Shown: in pieces, positions 44,367-53,856 of the stretch | Layout: the number at the start of each line of letters is the position of its first letter | Position numbering within the stretch: position 1 is the stretch's first letter | NCBI GenBank assembly: GCA_963819645.1 | Contig: CAWFWZ010000011.1 | Span: 101,772 to 165,771, forward strand | From: CAVVDY01 sp963819645 | Lineage (GTDB): Bacteria > Acidobacteriota > Terriglobia > Terriglobales > Acidobacteriaceae | Reading direction: 5' to 3' | DNA length: 64,000 nucleotides | Made by a program: the position numbers and the translations under genes | The notes under the pieces: model-generated | Databases searched by the model: none | Told to the model about the DNA's origin: nothing | The model's input: only the letters and a program-made list of their open reading frames with translations

Positions 44367-46103
44367 ATGGCGAGTGAACTCTACAACGTAATCGACGCGC
44401 TGAGCCGGGAGAAGGGCATTAACCCTGAGATCGTTGTCAGCGCGGTGGAAGATGCCATTGTTGTCGCCACCCGCAAGTACTACAAGACCCAGGAGACCCT
44501 GCGTGCCGAGCTGGACAAAGAGAGCGGGCAGATTCGCGCCTACGCGGTGAAGAGCATCGTTGAAACGCCGGAGCTGGTGGAAGATCCCAATCTGCAGATC
44601 GCAGTGGAAGACGCCCGGCGCATCGATCCCAACGCGGAAGTCGGCGGTGAACTGCGCACCTACAAGCCTACGGATGTTCTCGGCCGCATCGCGGCACAGC
44701 TTGCCAAGCAGGTGATCTTTCAGAAGGTCCGCGAGGCCGAACGCGACACGGTTTACAACGAGTACATCGGTCGCGTGGGCGAGGTCATCAACGCCACCAT
44801 CAAGCGGCAGGAAGGGCAGGACGTCATTGTCGACATCGGCAAGGCTGAGGCTCGCATGCCCAAGAAAGAGCAGTCGCGGCTTGAGTCGTTCGCTCCTGGC
44901 GAACGAGCCCGGGTGGTGATCTCGCGAGTCGAGAAAGCTTCCAAGGGACCGCAGGTAGTTGTTTCGCGCGCCGTGCCGGAGCTGGTGTCGCACCTGTTCC
45001 AGACCGAAGTTCCCGAGATTTACGACAACACCGTGGTGATCCGCGCCATCGCTCGCGAGGCGGGTGAGCGCACCAAGATCGCGGTCATGTCGAAGGACAA
45101 GGATGTGGATCCGGTGGGCGCTTGTGTCGGCATGAAAGGCATGCGCGTGCAGTCGATCATTCGCGAACTGCGCGGCGAGAAGATCGACATCATCGAGTAC
45201 CAGGAAGATCCGGTCGCGTTCGCCGAAAAGGCGCTGCAGCCGGCCAAGGTAAGCCGCGTCACGGTGCTGGAAGGACAAGAGAAGCACCTGGAAGTGATTG
45301 TCGACGACAGCCAGCTCTCGCTTGCCATCGGCAAAAAGGGGCAGAACGTTCGTCTCGCAGCCAAGCTGCTGGGCTGGAAGATCGACATCAAGAGCGAGGA
45401 AGAGAAGCGCCAGGAAGTCGAGCAGGCCATGTCCGGCTTGATGACCCAGACGGTCACGCCTCTGGAGAGTGTTCCTGATCTGGAAGAGGGAATTGTCGAA
45501 AAACTCCACGCTGCAGGCATCACAAGTGTGGAGGCATTAGCAGACATGACACCAGAGCAGCTTGAGGAAGTTCCCGGAATCGGCCCCAAGACGATAGAGA
45601 AGATCAGCATCGCGGTGAACAACTACTTCTCGTTGCTGGATGCAGCAGCAGCGGCAGAAGCGAATCCCGAAGCCGAAGTATTGGCAGCAGAGAATCCCGA
45701 CGCCGAAGTATTGGCCGAGGCTAGTGACGCAGACGCCGAAGCCGTCGTTCCTGACGAGCCCACGCCGGGCGAAGGTTTGCCTGGAAGCGATGAGAATCCG
45801 CTGCCTGAAGACGAAATGCTGGAAGGCGGCGGCGACGATAGTCCAGAGGGCCCGGATTCCGCGGGAATGTCGGGCGATGTCGAAGGTTTGGACGACGAGG
45901 CCGAAGCCAGCGACCAGAGCGTGGAAGAGCTGGTCGAGGATGGCCAGTACTTCGAGGCCGAAGTGGTTGATGGCGTCGAGAACGCGCCCGATGCGGATGA
46001 AGGCGAAGTGCACGTGCACGAACGGCCAGAGACTCCTATGGATCGCGAAGACATCTCCGATGAGGAGCTGCCGGGTCCGAAGAAGACAGGATTGAGCGAT
46101 TAG
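44367..46103 (+). CDS. nusA: Transcription factor NusA with long acidic tail
   Basis: NusA binds RNA polymerase and nascent RNA, promoting pausing, termination and antitermination. The 578-residue protein has the N-terminal domain (YNVIDALSREKGINPEIVVS), S1 domain (NATIKRQEGQDVIVDIGKAE), and two KH domains (CVGMKGMRVQSIIRELRGEK and LAIGKKGQNVRLAAKLLGWK). A helix-hairpin-helix follows (GITSVEALADMTPEQLEEVP, GIGPKTIEKI). After ~425 there is a ~150-residue Asp/Glu/Ala-rich tail with imperfect repeats (NPEAEVLAAENPDAEVLAEA), which is unlikely to fold. Such a tail may modulate binding to polymerase. No ylxR gene follows it. Confidence 0.97.
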   Translation: MASELYNVIDALSREKGINPEIVVSAVEDAIVVATRKYYKTQETLRAELDKESGQIRAYAVKSIVETPELVEDPNLQIAVEDARRIDPNAEVGGELRTYKPTDVLGRIAAQLAKQVIFQKVREAERDTVYNEYIGRVGEVINATIKRQEGQDVIVDIGKAEARMPKKEQSRLESFAPGERARVVISRVEKASKGPQVVVSRAVPELVSHLFQTEVPEIYDNTVVIRAIAREAGERTKIAVMSKDKDVDPVGACVGMKGMRVQSIIRELRGEKIDIIEYQEDPVAFAEKALQPAKVSRVTVLEGQEKHLEVIVDDSQLSLAIGKKGQNVRLAAKLLGWKIDIKSEEEKRQEVEQAMSGLMTQTVTPLESVPDLEEGIVEKLHAAGITSVEALADMTPEQLEEVPGIGPKTIEKISIAVNNYFSLLDAAAAAEANPEAEVLAAENPDAEVLAEASDADAEAVVPDEPTPGEGLPGSDENPLPEDEMLEGGGDDSPEGPDSAGMSGDVEGLDDEAEASDQSVEELVEDGQYFEAEVVDGVENAPDADEGEVHVHERPETPMDREDISDEELPGPKKTGLSD

Positions 46104-46217
46104 TCGCAATTAGAAGTTGCCGATTTGCGGTTCCCGCTGCAGATCGGAGGAAATCACGATGAGGATGCCAATGATCGCATAAACGGGGACGGAACAAATC
46201 GGAGGAAAACAGGGCGG

Positions 46218-49200
46218 ATGCAGCAGCAACTAAAGATCAGAATCAATGACCTGGCACGGGAACTCGAGGTGAAGAGCAAAGTGATCCTCGACATTTTGGC
46301 CAAGGTCGGAGTTACAGAAAAGAAGACCCACTCGAGTTCCATCGAGGTCGATGAAGCCGAGCAGGTCAAGCAGTATTACCAGCAGCATGGCGAACCTGGC
46401 GCCACGCGCAGCTATCGCAGCAGTGTGCCCGCCGCCGATGAGTTCAAGCCTAAGATCGATCTGTCGCACATCTCCAAGCCCGGCGATGTGTTGGAGGCGA
46501 TCAAGCAGAAGGCCCAGCAGCAAGCGTCGCGTGCGTCCGTCCGCCCCCGCCGCAGCACAGCCGCCTCGCCAGGCAGTGGCACCTCCGTCCGCTGTTCCGG
46601 CAAAGCCTGCGGCGCCCACGGCATCAGTTGCGAGCGCTGCTCCGCCGGTTGCTCCGGCTGAGCCCAAGCCGGCTCCGCGATTCATTACGCCGCAGTCCGT
46701 GGCTCGTCCTCCGGCTGCGATCTTCATTCCTCCGAAGCCGACGCCGCCTGTTGCTAAGCCACAGTCCACCGCAGCGGCCAAGCCGTCTGAGCCGGTCATC
46801 GAAGACCAGATTGCCGAGACGGAAGCTGAAATTCCCGCTCAGGCAGCGCCGACGGAAGTTCCCGCTCAGGCAGCGCCGCCGTCCGCGTCTGTTGCCGCGG
46901 CTTCGACCGTTCCGCCGCCCGCGACTCGCCTTTCGCCGCCGATCAGTGCGTCCCGGATCAGTGATGTCGCCGGACCAGGTTACGCCGCGACCCTCGGCGC
47001 CTTCGGTGCGTCCTGGCCAGCCAATTGGCGGGACACAACGCCGTCTGATCGTTCCGCAGACCGGGCCGCGTCCTGTATACACCGCTCCGCCGCCGCCTCC
47101 AATGGTTCCGCGGCCTGCAGCGGCAACCGGTGCGCCTGCTCGCGGAGGAATGCCGGAGCGCGGCAAGCCGATCTTCCAGCGTCCACGTCCGGGCGCCCCC
47201 ATGCAGGGAGCGCCAACCGGCCGTCCGCCGGTGCGTCCCGGTGAGCGTCGTGGTCCACATCCGACGCGCGCTGGTGCGCCAGGCATGCGGCCTCCCTTTG
47301 GAGGCGGTCCGGGTGTTGGAGCTCCGCCGCCGCCAACCGGTCAGCGTCCGCAAGGACGTCCCCTGCGGCCAGGACAGCGTTATGTTCCGCGTGGCGTGAA
47401 GGAAGGCCCGATGAAGGGCTTCGTTCCGCCGCCGCGCATGTCGCTGTCGAGCGAGCCACTGCCCATCACGCGAGCCATCACCATCTCTGAAGGCATCAGC
47501 GTGAAAGACCTGGCTGAGAAGCTGGGTATTCGCGCCAAGGACCTCATTGCCCGCCTGCTGGCACGTGGCGTCTTCGCCACCGTCAATCAGACGCTCGACG
47601 CCGATCTGGCGACCGACATGGCGCGTCACTTTGGCGCCAGCACTGACGTCATCACCTTCGAAGAGCAGTTGGCGCAGGACAACGTCGCTACTGCGAGTAC
47701 CAGTGAAGACGGAGCGGCGCAAGCTGTGTCGCGGCCTCCGGTGGTCACCATCATGGGTCACGTCGATCACGGCAAGACCAGCTTGCTCGACGCCATCCGC
47801 TCGACCAACGTTGCCGGAGGCGAAGCCGGCGGAATCACTCAGCACATCGGCGCTTACAAGGTTGCGATCACCGATACCAACTCCCCGGCCTTTGGCCGCG
47901 AGATCGTGTTCCTCGACACGCCGGGTCACGAAGCGTTTACCCGCATGCGTGCTCGCGGATCGAAGGTCACCGACATCGTCGTTCTCGTCGTCGCAGCCGA
48001 CGACGGTGTAATGCCGCAAACCGTGGAAGCAATCGACCACGCCACCGCGGCCAAGGTGCCGATCATCGTCGCGGTCAACAAGATCGACAAGCCCGACGCC
48101 ATGCCCGATCGCGTCAAGAAGCAGCTTGCCGATCGTGGCTTGATGCCGGAAGACTGGGGCGGCACCACGGTCTTCGTGGATGTTTCGGCGAAGCAGAAGA
48201 CGAACCTGAATCTGCTGATGGAAATGGTCTGCCTGGTTGCTGACCTGCAAGACCTCAAGGCAACGCCCGATCGTCCGGCGACTGGAACGGTTCTGGAAGC
48301 CAAGCTCGATCGCGGTCGCGGTCCAGTGGCGACGGTGCTGGTTCAGAACGGCACGCTGCACACCGGCGACAACTTCGTCCTGGGCAACGTATTCGGCAAG
48401 GTCCGCGCCATGTTCAACGATCGTGGCGTAGCCATGGAGTCCGCTCCTCCCGCCACTCCGGTCGAGATTCTTGGACTGGAAGGGCTGCCTCAGGCAGGCG
48501 ACCAGCTGGTCGCTGTGGCCGATCGCGAGAAGGCGCGCGACATCTCCGAATACCGCGAGCAGAAGGCGCGCGAGGCGCAACTGGCAAAGAGCTCGCGCGT
48601 GTCGCTCGGAAGGTCTGGCGGAGCAGTTGAAGTCGGCAGGCACGAAGGAACTGGCCATCATTCTGAAAGGCGATGTCGGCGGCTCCATCGAAGTGTTGAG
48701 CGATCTGTTGACCAGGATGTCGAACGAGAAGGTCAAGATCAACATCATGCGCGCCAGCGTCGGCGCCATCACCGAAAGCGATGTGCTGCTGGCTTCGGCA
48801 TCGAATGCCATCATCATCGGCTTCAATGTGCGGCCCGAGCGCAAGGCGCAGGAAATGGCGGAGCAGGAGAACGTTGACATCCGCCTGCACTCGATCATTT
48901 ACGAGTTGCAGGACGAGATTAAGCGCGCCATGACCGGCATGCTTGACCCGGTGATCAAGGAAACCTACCTGGGACGCGCCGAAGTGCGCGACACTTTCCG
49001 CATTCCCAAGGTCGGCACGGTGGCTGGTTGCTACGTGGTCGATGGCACCATCAAGCGCGATTCCGAAGTTCGCCTGTTGCGCGACAACGTCGTAGTCTTC
49101 AAGGGCAAGGTCAGTTCCCTGCGGCGTTTCAAGGACGATGCCAGCGAAGTGCGCAACGGCATGGAATGCGGTATCTCGATCGCAAACTACGGCGACATCA

Positions 49201-49262
49201 AAGTCGGCGACGTGATCGAGGCGTTCGTCACCGAGCGGGTCGCTGCCGAAGCGATGGTGTAA
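46218..49262 (+). pseudogene. infB: Translation initiation factor IF-2, three frame changes
   Basis: IF-2 is the GTPase that places fMet-tRNA on the 30S subunit. I chose ATG 46218 (MQQQLKIRINDLARELEVKS), in frame with an unsupported longer start. The N-terminal part is Pro/Ala-rich and changes frame near 46535 and 46940. The GTPase part has VVTIMGHVDHGKTSLLDAIR (G1), GGITQHIGAY (G2), FLDTPGHEAF (G3), NKIDKPDA (G4) and DVSAKQKTNL (G5). Near 48609 one extra G breaks the frame; removal gives RVSLEGLAEQLKSAG and then KGDVGGSIEVLSDLL, GFNVRPERKAQEMAEQENVD and a stop at 49260-49262. Total ~1015 codons. The gene is essential, so these breaks are probably sequence errors. Confidence 0.95.
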
Positions 49263-49500
49263 GGTGGAAGCCCCCGGCTTCAGCCGGGGGACAACCGCTG
49301 TAGAGAAGTTGATTAGCTGCTTTGTATCAGGGCACAGCTTCAACGCTGCCGAACTGGAATGCTTCCTATCAGGCTCTAGCCGTGCCGTGCAGGAGTGTTT
49401 CGTATCAGGGCACGGCTTTAGCGCTGCCGAACGGGAGTGTTTCGTATCAGGGCGCGGCTTTAGCCGTGCCGTACAGGCCGTGAGAGAGACTTGGGCTTTA
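49263..49500. repeat. REP array upstream of the RAYT gene
   Basis: A CCCCCGGCTTCAGCCGGGGG hairpin (~49270-49290) is followed by four successive REP units carrying GTATCAGGGC or TATCAGGCTC (near 49325, 49367, 49411 and 49444), spaced ~35-43 bases apart, then GGGCTTTAGCCCC. The units point in the same direction and alternate perfect and imperfect stems. Confidence 0.85.
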
Positions 49501-49513
49501 GCCCCTGCAACGG

Positions 49514-50035
49514 ATGAGACCCCAGCGCCACTCCTCAGCTGATGCCGTCGTGAGTGCGTCGCGCACGTTTTTTGTTACCAGTAAAACCAGCATGGGCCGG
49601 CGGCTACTCCAGTCGGAGCGCAACGCGACATTGTTCATCGAAGTATTGCGTTCCTACGTTGCTCAGAAGAAATTCCGTGTGGACGATTTTGTCGTGATGC
49701 CCGATCATGTGCACTTGCTGCTCACCCTCGATGAGAGGATAACCATCGAACGCGCCATGCAATTCATCAAAGGCGGCTTTTCTTATCGTCTGAAAAAGGA
49801 CAGCGGCTACGCAGGCGAGGTGTGGCAGGGCGGGTTTTCCGAGGTCCGCATCGAGGACAAGGACAGTTTCGAGCAGCACAAGAAGTACATCGCAGAAAAC
49901 CCGGTGAAGGCGGGATTGGTCAAGTCCGCTGAGGACTACCCATTTTGCTTTACGTATCTGGCACGGCAAAAGCGGCAGGGGCTAAAGCCCAGCGATAATG
50001 GAGCAACTTGCGGCACGGCTGAAGCCGCGCCCTGA
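49514..50035 (+). mobile_element. REP-associated tyrosine transposase (RAYT)
   Basis: This 173-residue protein belongs to the Y1/IS200-like HUH family. SRTFFVTSKTSMGRRLLQSE is the conserved start, FVVMPDHVHLLLTL holds the HxH metal pair, and MQFIKGGFSYRLKKDSG contains the candidate catalytic Tyr. WQGGFSEVRIEDKDSFEQHK and YIAENPVKAGLVKSAEDYPF complete the RAYT pattern. The protein is intact but its last codons run into a REP (GTAEAAP). REP units flank it on both sides. RAYTs cut and paste REP palindromes as single-stranded intermediates and are generally domesticated, single-copy genes. It interrupts the infB-rbfA cluster. Confidence 0.93.
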
Positions 50036-50125
50036 TACGAAACCGTCGCGTCGGGAGACGGCTGAAGCGGTGCCCTGATACGAAACGATCGGATGGCGGC
50101 ACGGTTGAAACCGCGCCATGAAACA
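49968..50125. repeat. REP array downstream of the RAYT gene, inverted orientation
   Basis: GGGGCTAAAGCCC (~49979) and three inverted units, GGCTGAAGCCGCGCCC with TGATACGAAAC (~50018-50042), GGCTGAAGCGGTGCCC with TGATACGAAAC (~50062-50088) and GGTTGAAACCGCGCC (~50103), mirror the upstream array. The transposase is thus bracketed by inverted REPs. Confidence 0.85.
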
Positions 50126-50204
50126 AAAAGTGCAAAGTGTCTCGCCGGAGCGTTGACGCTATTCGGCGCTGCTGAACTTCGCCCGTTCGCTGCTCACATA
50201 TGTC

Positions 50205-50531
50205 ATGATCGCTTACCTCACCCTTGAGCTTCGAATCGAGGCGGCGCATTCGCTGAAAGACAAGCGCCAGGTGGTGCGCAGTGTAAAAGATGGCTTGCGC
50301 GCGCACTTCAATGTCGCCGTAGCGGAGCTTGATCCCAGCGACGCATGGCAGCGCGCCACACTCGGCGTGGTGAGCATCTCAGGTTCGCGTTCGTACCTGG
50401 AGGGCCTGATGCATAACGTGGAACGTCATGCTATCCGGACGGCGAACAATAGCGGTGGGGACGTCGTCGATTCATTTCTTGAATTTTTTTCCGAATCGGA
50501 ACTGGCCGAACGATCGAACGACGTACCGTGA
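50205..50531 (+). CDS. DUF503 domain protein
   Basis: This 108-residue protein starts at ATG 50205. IAYLTLELRIEAAHSLKDKR, QVVRSVKDGLRAHFNVAVAE and WQRATLGVVSISGSRSYLEG match DUF503 (YlxP-like), small proteins nearly always found between infB and rbfA. The location fits a role linked to translation, but the biochemical function is unknown. The C-terminus (FFSESELAERSNDVP) is slightly longer than in many homologues. Its normal position here supports the RAYT being an insertion. Confidence 0.93.
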   Translation: MIAYLTLELRIEAAHSLKDKRQVVRSVKDGLRAHFNVAVAELDPSDAWQRATLGVVSISGSRSYLEGLMHNVERHAIRTANNSGGDVVDSFLEFFSESELAERSNDVP

Positions 50532-50607
50532 TGGTTATCACCGACTTAATACCAAATAGGCGTATGCTCTAACGTTCGCCTGTTGCTGGAGCGGTAACGA
50601 GTTAAAG

Positions 50608-50970
50608 ATGGAAAACAGGGGACTGAAACATCACCGCCAACGTCGCGGTGAAGCGTTGCGGGAAGAGATTGCCACGCTGGTGGAGGGCGAACTCGAAGAC
50701 CCGCGCATCGGCCTGGTTGCGGTGAACGCAGTGCAAGTCACGCCCGATGGTAAAACCGCGCGCGTGTTTGTTCAGGTGGACGGCGACGACAAGTCGGCAG
50801 CCGAGAGCATGGAAGGACTGGCTGCCTCGGTCGGCTACATCAAGCATCAACTCGTCGCCAACCTGGGATTGCGGCACTCACCGGAACTCGTATTCATACT
50901 TGACCAGTCGGAGCAACACGGTAATCGTATTGAGCAGCTCTTGACCAGGATCAAGAAGAGGAAGCGCTAG
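50608..50970 (+). CDS. rbfA: Ribosome-binding factor A
   Basis: RbfA binds the 30S subunit near the 16S rRNA 5' helix and supports its maturation. The intact 120-residue protein has LKHHRQRRGEALREEIATLV, DPRIGLVAVNAVQVTPDGKT, ARVFVQVDGDD and IKHQLVANLGLRHSPELVFI, the KH-type fold with the conserved LxLRxxPxLxF motif. It is 18 bases upstream of the DHH phosphoesterase gene, the usual rbfA-nrnA order, so both are likely co-transcribed. Confidence 0.96.
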   Translation: MENRGLKHHRQRRGEALREEIATLVEGELEDPRIGLVAVNAVQVTPDGKTARVFVQVDGDDKSAAESMEGLAASVGYIKHQLVANLGLRHSPELVFILDQSEQHGNRIEQLLTRIKKRKR

Positions 50971-50988
50971 TCGGGCTCATAATCGGGG

Positions 50989-51945
50989 ATGCTGGACGAA
51001 GTTCTAAATCAGATCGGAAGACGTAACCGGTTTCTTCTCACATCGCACGCGCGGCCTGACGGAGACGCCGTTGGCTCCACCCTGGCCTGCGCCCAGATTT
51101 TGCGCAGCATGGGCAAGGAAGCCTCTGTGGTGCTGAGCGATGGCGTACCCGTCATCTATCGCCGCCTTCCGTTCAGCGATTCGGTCGTCCAGAGTACCGA
51201 CGAAGTCCCTGATGCCGAGGCCGCCATCATCCTTGAATGTGATGGCGTAGCCCGTACCAAGCTTACCGGGCTTGAGCGCCACTACCTCATCAACATCGAT
51301 CACCATGCGACAGCTCGGCCGTTTGCCGACGTGAACTGGATCGACACCAGTGCCTGCGCCACCGCGGAGATGATCTTCCTGCTCGCCCGGCGAGCAGGGG
51401 TGAAAGTATCGCCCGAAGTGGCGACCTGCCTGTACACCGCCGTGCTGACCGATACAGGCTCGTTCTGTTTCCCGGGCACGACGGCGCGAACCTTCGCGCT
51501 TGCCGAAGAGCTGGTGCGTTGCGGCGCCGATCCGGTACACATTGCCCACAACGTTTACTTCTCCACGTCGTTGTCGAAGATGCGACTGCTGGGTGCGGCT
51601 CTCAGCAGCTTGTCTCGGCGGGGCAATCTGGTGTGGATGCATGTAAGCCACGACATGATGCAGCGCTGTGACGCGACCGAAGAAGATTGCGAGGGACTGG
51701 TCAACTACGCACTGGCTATCGGAGGCATTGAAGTTGCGTTGTTCTTCCGCGAGCTGCCCAACGGCGACTTCCGCGTGAGTCTTCGCAGTAAAGGCAACGT
51801 CGATGTTGCTGTGGTGGCCGAGTCGTTCGGAGGCGGTGGCCACCAGTGCGCCAGCGGTTGCGGCGTCAAGGGCCCGCTGGCGAACGCGCTGGACCAGATA
51901 CTGGGGCAATTTCGCATCCGCGGTTACGACTTGAAGGTGCACTAG
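50989..51945 (+). CDS. DHH/DHHA1 phosphoesterase (NrnA-like)
   Basis: The 318-residue protein has the DHH motifs SHARPDGDAVGSTLACAQIL, a middle ILECDGVARTKL, YLINIDHHATARPFADVNWI (DHH) and TAVLTDTGSFCFPGTTARTF. A DHHA1 domain ends in SFGGGGHQCASGCGVKG, the substrate-binding GGGH. These are bifunctional oligoribonuclease and pAp phosphatase enzymes (NrnA) that degrade 2-5-mer RNA and 3'-phosphoadenosine 5'-phosphate. Asp and His residues bind manganese. It follows rbfA closely and may overlap the next gene. Confidence 0.94.
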   Translation: MLDEVLNQIGRRNRFLLTSHARPDGDAVGSTLACAQILRSMGKEASVVLSDGVPVIYRRLPFSDSVVQSTDEVPDAEAAIILECDGVARTKLTGLERHYLINIDHHATARPFADVNWIDTSACATAEMIFLLARRAGVKVSPEVATCLYTAVLTDTGSFCFPGTTARTFALAEELVRCGADPVHIAHNVYFSTSLSKMRLLGAALSSLSRRGNLVWMHVSHDMMQRCDATEEDCEGLVNYALAIGGIEVALFFRELPNGDFRVSLRSKGNVDVAVVAESFGGGGHQCASGCGVKGPLANALDQILGQFRIRGYDLKVH

Positions 51946-53600
51946 CCATCGCCGCCCGTCCCAAGCCATCCCTTCCCCCGGCTGCGCGCGATCGGCTTCG
52001 CCGCTCCACCGACATACTTACGCTCATCGTGGTCTGCTCGTTTCTTTTTCTGGCCGGCGTGCAGAGCGTTGGAGTGGTGGGCGCTGATGAGCCTCGCTAC
52101 GCGCAGGTGGCGCGCGAGATGATGCAGCGGCACGATTGGGTTACTCCCACATTGTGGGGGAATCCCTGGCTGGAGAAGCCGCCGCTTTATTACTGGCTGA
52201 CGTGGATCGCCTACAAAGCCGCCGGCGGTGTACACGACTGGGCTGCCCGGTTGCCATCGGTCGTGCTCACCGCGCTGATGGTGTTCTTCATTTACTTCTG
52301 GGCCCGGCGGTTCTATCGCGGCATGAAGCTTGACGCCGCGCTGATCACCGCCGCCTCGGCTGCCATCATCGGATTTTCGCGCGCTGCGAGCATGGACATG
52401 CCACTGACGGCCACGTTCGCCGTGGGCATGCTGTCGTGGTTCGCCTGGTACAGGCAGCGAAAGCGGCCCTGGCTGTTGGCGTTTTACTTTTGTCTGGCTC
52501 TCGGGACGCTGGCGAAGGGTCCGGTCGCCGTGTTCCTGGCCGGCGTCATCATCTTCATCTTTGTTGCTCTGCGGCGTGAATGGAAGCTGTTCTTGCAGAC
52601 CCTTTGGCTTCCCGGGCCGTTGCTGTTCCTCGTCGTGGCCCTGCCCTGGTACATCGCCGCGCAGAGAGCAAATCCGGACTTCTTTCGCGTCTTCATTCTT
52701 CAGCAGAACCTGGCGCGATACACAACCGACCTATATCGTCATCCCCAGCCGTTCTGGTACTTCATCCCTGTGGTATTGCTGGGACTGGTGCCGTGGATTG
52801 CGTTTGTTATTCTCGCGGTTGTGGATGCCATTCGCGACTGGCGTAACTCCGTCGAGCGGCCATCGGGAGAAGCCGACCTCCCTCTCTTCCTGGTTATCTG
52901 GTTTCTGTTTCCGATTCTGTTCTTCTCCTTCTCGCGATCGAAGCTGCCGGGATATATCCTTCCATCCATTCCAGCCGCCACCATACTGCTGGCGCATTTC
53001 ATCCGGCGTCGCGAAGAAGATGGCGACAAACCACCGGTCTGGCTCATCCTGGTGCATGGGGTGGTTTCAGCCGTGCTGCTGGTCGCAGCGTTCTTCGTGC
53101 CATTTAAGCTTCTGCATTTGTCTCTGCCGAAAAGTGTGTTGATTGTGGCGACGCTGCTGGCGATCTGTGCGGTGGCGTTTTTCACGGCCACGCTGATCAC
53201 TCGCGGATATCGCGTGCTTCGCTTTGCCACGCTGGTTCCGGTGGTGATAGCGTTTGCGCTGGTTCTTCGCGGGACGGCGCCGATCATCGACGCGCTACAA
53301 TCGGCCCGTCCGGTGCAGGCGGCACTGCAGGTCACGGCGCTCGGACAAATGCCCAATATCGCCGTGTACGATGTGCCCCGCAGCATTGAATATGGTCTGG
53401 GCTTTTACCGCAATCACATCATCGCCAACTACGGCAGGAATGAAATTCCCGACGGCACGCACATCGTTGTAGCCGCGAGCGGGACCGAGAAGGAGTTGGA
53501 ATACCGTTTGCCACAACGCCGAGTTACGCGCATCGGAGGCTGGGAGCCTCAGCACTTGGACTTCTACCTGGTTGCCGCGAAGGCGGCACAGAAACAGTGA
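51846..53600 (+). CDS. Membrane glycosyltransferase of the ArnT/PMT type
   Basis: The frame encodes a GT-C glycosyltransferase with ~11 membrane helices. VGVVGADEPRYAQVAREMMQ is the first periplasmic loop with the catalytic-type acidic DEPRYA motif. WLEKPPLYYWLTWIAYKAAG follows, then LALGTLAKGPVAVFLAG and LPWYIAAQRANPDFFRVFIL. ArnT/PMT members transfer a sugar from undecaprenyl-phosphate donors to lipid or protein. The true start is unclear. The only in-frame ATG/GTG/TTG near the neighbour's end are GTG 51846 and a TTG just after it, both inside the DHH gene. Homology begins around 52010, and a GTG near 52029 seems too late. Confidence 0.85.
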   Translation: MRQRLRRQGPAGERAGPDTGAISHPRLRLEGALAIAARPKPSLPPAARDRLRRSTDILTLIVVCSFLFLAGVQSVGVVGADEPRYAQVAREMMQRHDWVTPTLWGNPWLEKPPLYYWLTWIAYKAAGGVHDWAARLPSVVLTALMVFFIYFWARRFYRGMKLDAALITAASAAIIGFSRAASMDMPLTATFAVGMLSWFAWYRQRKRPWLLAFYFCLALGTLAKGPVAVFLAGVIIFIFVALRREWKLFLQTLWLPGPLLFLVVALPWYIAAQRANPDFFRVFILQQNLARYTTDLYRHPQPFWYFIPVVLLGLVPWIAFVILAVVDAIRDWRNSVERPSGEADLPLFLVIWFLFPILFFSFSRSKLPGYILPSIPAATILLAHFIRRREEDGDKPPVWLILVHGVVSAVLLVAAFFVPFKLLHLSLPKSVLIVATLLAICAVAFFTATLITRGYRVLRFATLVPVVIAFALVLRGTAPIIDALQSARPVQAALQVTALGQMPNIAVYDVPRSIEYGLGFYRNHIIANYGRNEIPDGTHIVVAASGTEKELEYRLPQRRVTRIGGWEPQHLDFYLVAAKAAQKQ

Positions 53601-53649
53601 AAAGAGATATCCGCAGCAAGTGTTACGTGATTTTAAGATGTTAAGTCGA

Positions 53650-53800
53650 CTGCTTCGTATCAGGGCACGGCTTAAGCCGTGCCGCAACTGCGAAATAGTA
53701 AGTTGGGCTTTAGCCCCTGCTCTCACGGCAGCGGCTAAAGCCGAGATTCACTCTGGATGTAATCGGTACGCCTGAAGGCGTGCCCTGATACAAAGCTCGG
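53650..53800. repeat. REP cluster after the glycosyltransferase
   Basis: GTATCAGGGCACGGC with a GGCTTAAGCCGTGCC stem (~53658-53683), GGGCTTTAGCCCC (~53704), GGCTAAAGCC, and an inverted GGCGTGCCC with TGATACAAAGC (~53775-53795) fill the gap before the GNAT gene. Confidence 0.8.
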
Positions 53801-53856
53801 TATGGGAAACGCAATAGTGATTACACTCCCTGCTCCCAACTAGGACTTCGCGCAAC

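Noticed and set aside
46125..46217. Longer infB start
   Set aside because: The extra 31 residues have no IF-2 similarity, while ATG 46218 begins the conserved N-terminal domain directly after a GGAGG-type region.
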